Below are positions 5,466-6,273 of a stretch of DNA of 6,273 nt, in pieces (positions within the stretch are counted from its first letter, which is position 1; every line of letters begins with the position of its first letter). Under the pieces are notes generated by a model. The model saw only the letters and a list, made by a program, of their open reading frames with translations. It ran no database searches and was not told the origin of the DNA. This DNA comes from an uncultured bacterium (GTDB lineage Bacteria > Verrucomicrobiota > Verrucomicrobiia > Opitutales > Intestinicryptomonadaceae): positions 1 to 6,273 of the forward strand of contig CAJMOT010000121.1 in the NCBI GenBank assembly GCA_905214995.1, in the 5' to 3' direction. Both the position numbers and the translations under genes were made by a program.

Positions 5466-5488
5466 CGCGCAATTTGCGCGCGGTTTTT
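5466..5488 (+). terminator. Terminator-like hairpin upstream of the TolQ-like gene
   Basis: CGCGCAA (5466-5472) and TTGCGCG (5474-5480) form an inverted repeat around a single T; the innermost pairs would open to make a loop. The plus strand continues CGG and five T (5484-5488). The T-run is short and separated by three bases from the stem, so this is weaker than the rpmA terminator. It sits 97 bp before the TolQ-like start. Confidence 0.35.
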
Positions 5489-5559
5489 CTAAAACGCCGC
5501 CCCGAAAATCGCAACATCCGCCGCGCTTACAATATCCGAAATTTATTCTCGATTTTTAA

Positions 5560-5582
5560 CCGCCGCATGAAATATTAGGCGG
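5560..5582 (+). promoter_or_regulatory. Stem over the ribosome binding site, with a three-codon upstream ORF
   Basis: CCGCC (5560-5564) can pair with GGCGG (5578-5582), which overlaps the only Shine-Dalgarno-like sequence (AGG, 5577-5579) before the TolQ-like ATG. The 13-nt loop starts a minimal reading frame, ATG-AAA-TAT-TAG (5567-5578), in frame with the main gene, and its stop overlaps the AGG. Translation control is possible, but a 5-bp stem is modest evidence. Confidence 0.3.
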
Positions 5583-5584
5583 AT

Positions 5585-6273
5585 ATGTATTGCGCATTCG
5601 TATCTTTCCTCGGATCTCCCATACTGGCGTCGTCGCTCACAGACTACTTTTTCCAATCGAACTTCGCGGGGCAGGTCATAGTCGTCGTATTGCTCGGATT
5701 CAGCCTCCTGGCGTGGGGGGCGATGTTCTGCAAAAAGGCCGACCTCTCGGAAATGAAAAAGCAAAACGCCGCGGCCGCCCGCGCCCTCGCGCGCTCCGAT
5801 TCGGTCGCCGAAGCCGCCGCCATCAGGGGATTGGCCGGCCCGTACGCGGCTATTATCCGCGACGCCGCAACAGCCCTTGAACAGTCCGGAGCGCAAAACG
5901 CCGCGTCGAGCGACGACAAAAACTCCGCCATGACTTTCGTCGACAACGCGCTCCAACGCTCTCTGTCCCGCCAGCTGATGAAATACGAATCGCGCATGAT
6001 TCTGCTTGGAACCGTGATCAGCGGCGCGCCGTTTCTCGGGCTTCTCGGGACGGCGTGGGGCGTTATGGACTGCTTCGGCTCGATGAGCGCGCAGGCGTCG
6101 GTGACGCTGCAACAGCTCGCCCCTGGCGTCGCGGGCGCGCTGCTGACGACGGTCGCGGGGCTGTGCGTCGCAATTCCCGCGGTGTTCGGCTACAACTATT
6201 TGACGAGCAAATCGCGCGAGCTCATCACGGAAACCGAAAACTTCGCAAGCTTGGTTTCGGACATAATCGAAAT
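5585..6273 (+). CDS. MotA/TolQ/ExbB proton channel family protein, partial (3' end beyond right edge)
   Basis: The 229 visible codons encode an inner-membrane proton channel subunit of the TolQ/ExbB type, which uses the proton gradient with a TolR/ExbD partner to drive outer-membrane transport or envelope constriction. Three hydrophobic segments are visible: about 29-48 (VIVVVLLGFSLLAWGAMF), 139-162 (with PFLGLLGTAWGVM, a family hallmark) and 180-205 (with APGVAGALLTTVAGLCVAIP, the conserved TM3 block bearing the Thr pair and the AIPA motif). The cytosolic loop between the first two is Ala-rich. Length so far is near that of a full TolQ, so only a short tail should be missing. An in-frame TAG at 5576-5578 sets the upstream limit of the start, and ATG at 5585 gives an N-terminus normal for this family. 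A TolR/ExbD gene probably lies just downstream, outside the window. TolQ versus ExbB cannot be settled here, so no symbol is given. Confidence 0.94.
   Translation, partial: MYCAFVSFLGSPILASSLTDYFFQSNFAGQVIVVVLLGFSLLAWGAMFCKKADLSEMKKQNAAAARALARSDSVAEAAAIRGLAGPYAAIIRDAATALEQSGAQNAASSDDKNSAMTFVDNALQRSLSRQLMKYESRMILLGTVISGAPFLGLLGTAWGVMDCFGSMSAQASVTLQQLAPGVAGALLTTVAGLCVAIPAVFGYNYLTSKSRELITETENFASLVSDIIE

Noticed and set aside
5543..6112. Minus-strand open frame of 189 codons over the TolQ-like gene
   Set aside because: It overlaps clear TolQ/ExbB membrane segments on the plus strand and has a His/Arg-rich shadow composition.
1..6273. tRNA, rRNA, CRISPR array, insertion sequence or attachment site
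   Set aside because: I saw no cloverleaf, rRNA-like block, regularly spaced repeats, transposase or integrase motif, or terminal inverted repeats with target duplications.

Overview
The window is a chromosomal stretch with seven protein genes. Two of them run off the edges, and long gene-free gaps lie between them. The coding regions are GC-rich, while the sequence just before most starts is strongly AT-rich. The proteins (an ECF sigma factor with a Trp/Arg-rich loop after region 2, an L21/L27 pair, a GAFI-type Gfo/Idh/MocA oxidoreductase, and a TolQ-like channel beginning close to its first membrane segment) resemble what I know from Verrucomicrobiota, most likely the Opitutales group. That placement is an inference from protein flavour, not from a marker search. 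Nothing points to a plasmid, phage, transposon or CRISPR array.

Left part (1-1583): a minus-strand gene enters from the left edge (1-689). It encodes a protein with an FHA-like N-terminal part and the start of a zinc-ribbon region. It is divergent from an ECF sigma factor gene (987-1583). The 297-bp AT-rich gap between them holds a good sigma70-type promoter for the sigma gene, a 14-bp inverted repeat and an 11-bp direct repeat. No anti-sigma gene is visible next to the sigma factor.

Middle part (1584-3529): a 543-bp GC-rich gap with no credible gene is followed by a minus-strand gene (2127-2756) for a GPP34/GOLPH3-family protein, a family best known from the eukaryotic Golgi and from actinobacteria. 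It is divergent from the ribosomal protein operon rplU-rpmA (2890-3472), which ends in a clear intrinsic terminator. Two copies of a 10-bp word, 70 bp apart, may mark tandem promoters for the operon.

Right part (3530-6273): a GC-rich gap and a strong minus-strand terminator come before (3' of) a complete Gfo/Idh/MocA oxidoreductase gene (3916-5079, minus). Its 505-bp upstream region is full of inverted repeats, including operator-like palindromes and a pair of related hairpins that could form an attenuator. A plus-strand MotA/TolQ/ExbB proton-channel gene (5585 to the edge) follows, with its ribosome binding site in a small predicted stem.

The genes look like separate transcription units rather than one pathway. 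The only evident operon is rplU-rpmA. The most notable points are the bacterial GPP34 protein, the possible attenuator at 5329-5393, the FHA-like/zinc protein, and the gene-free GC-rich gaps.
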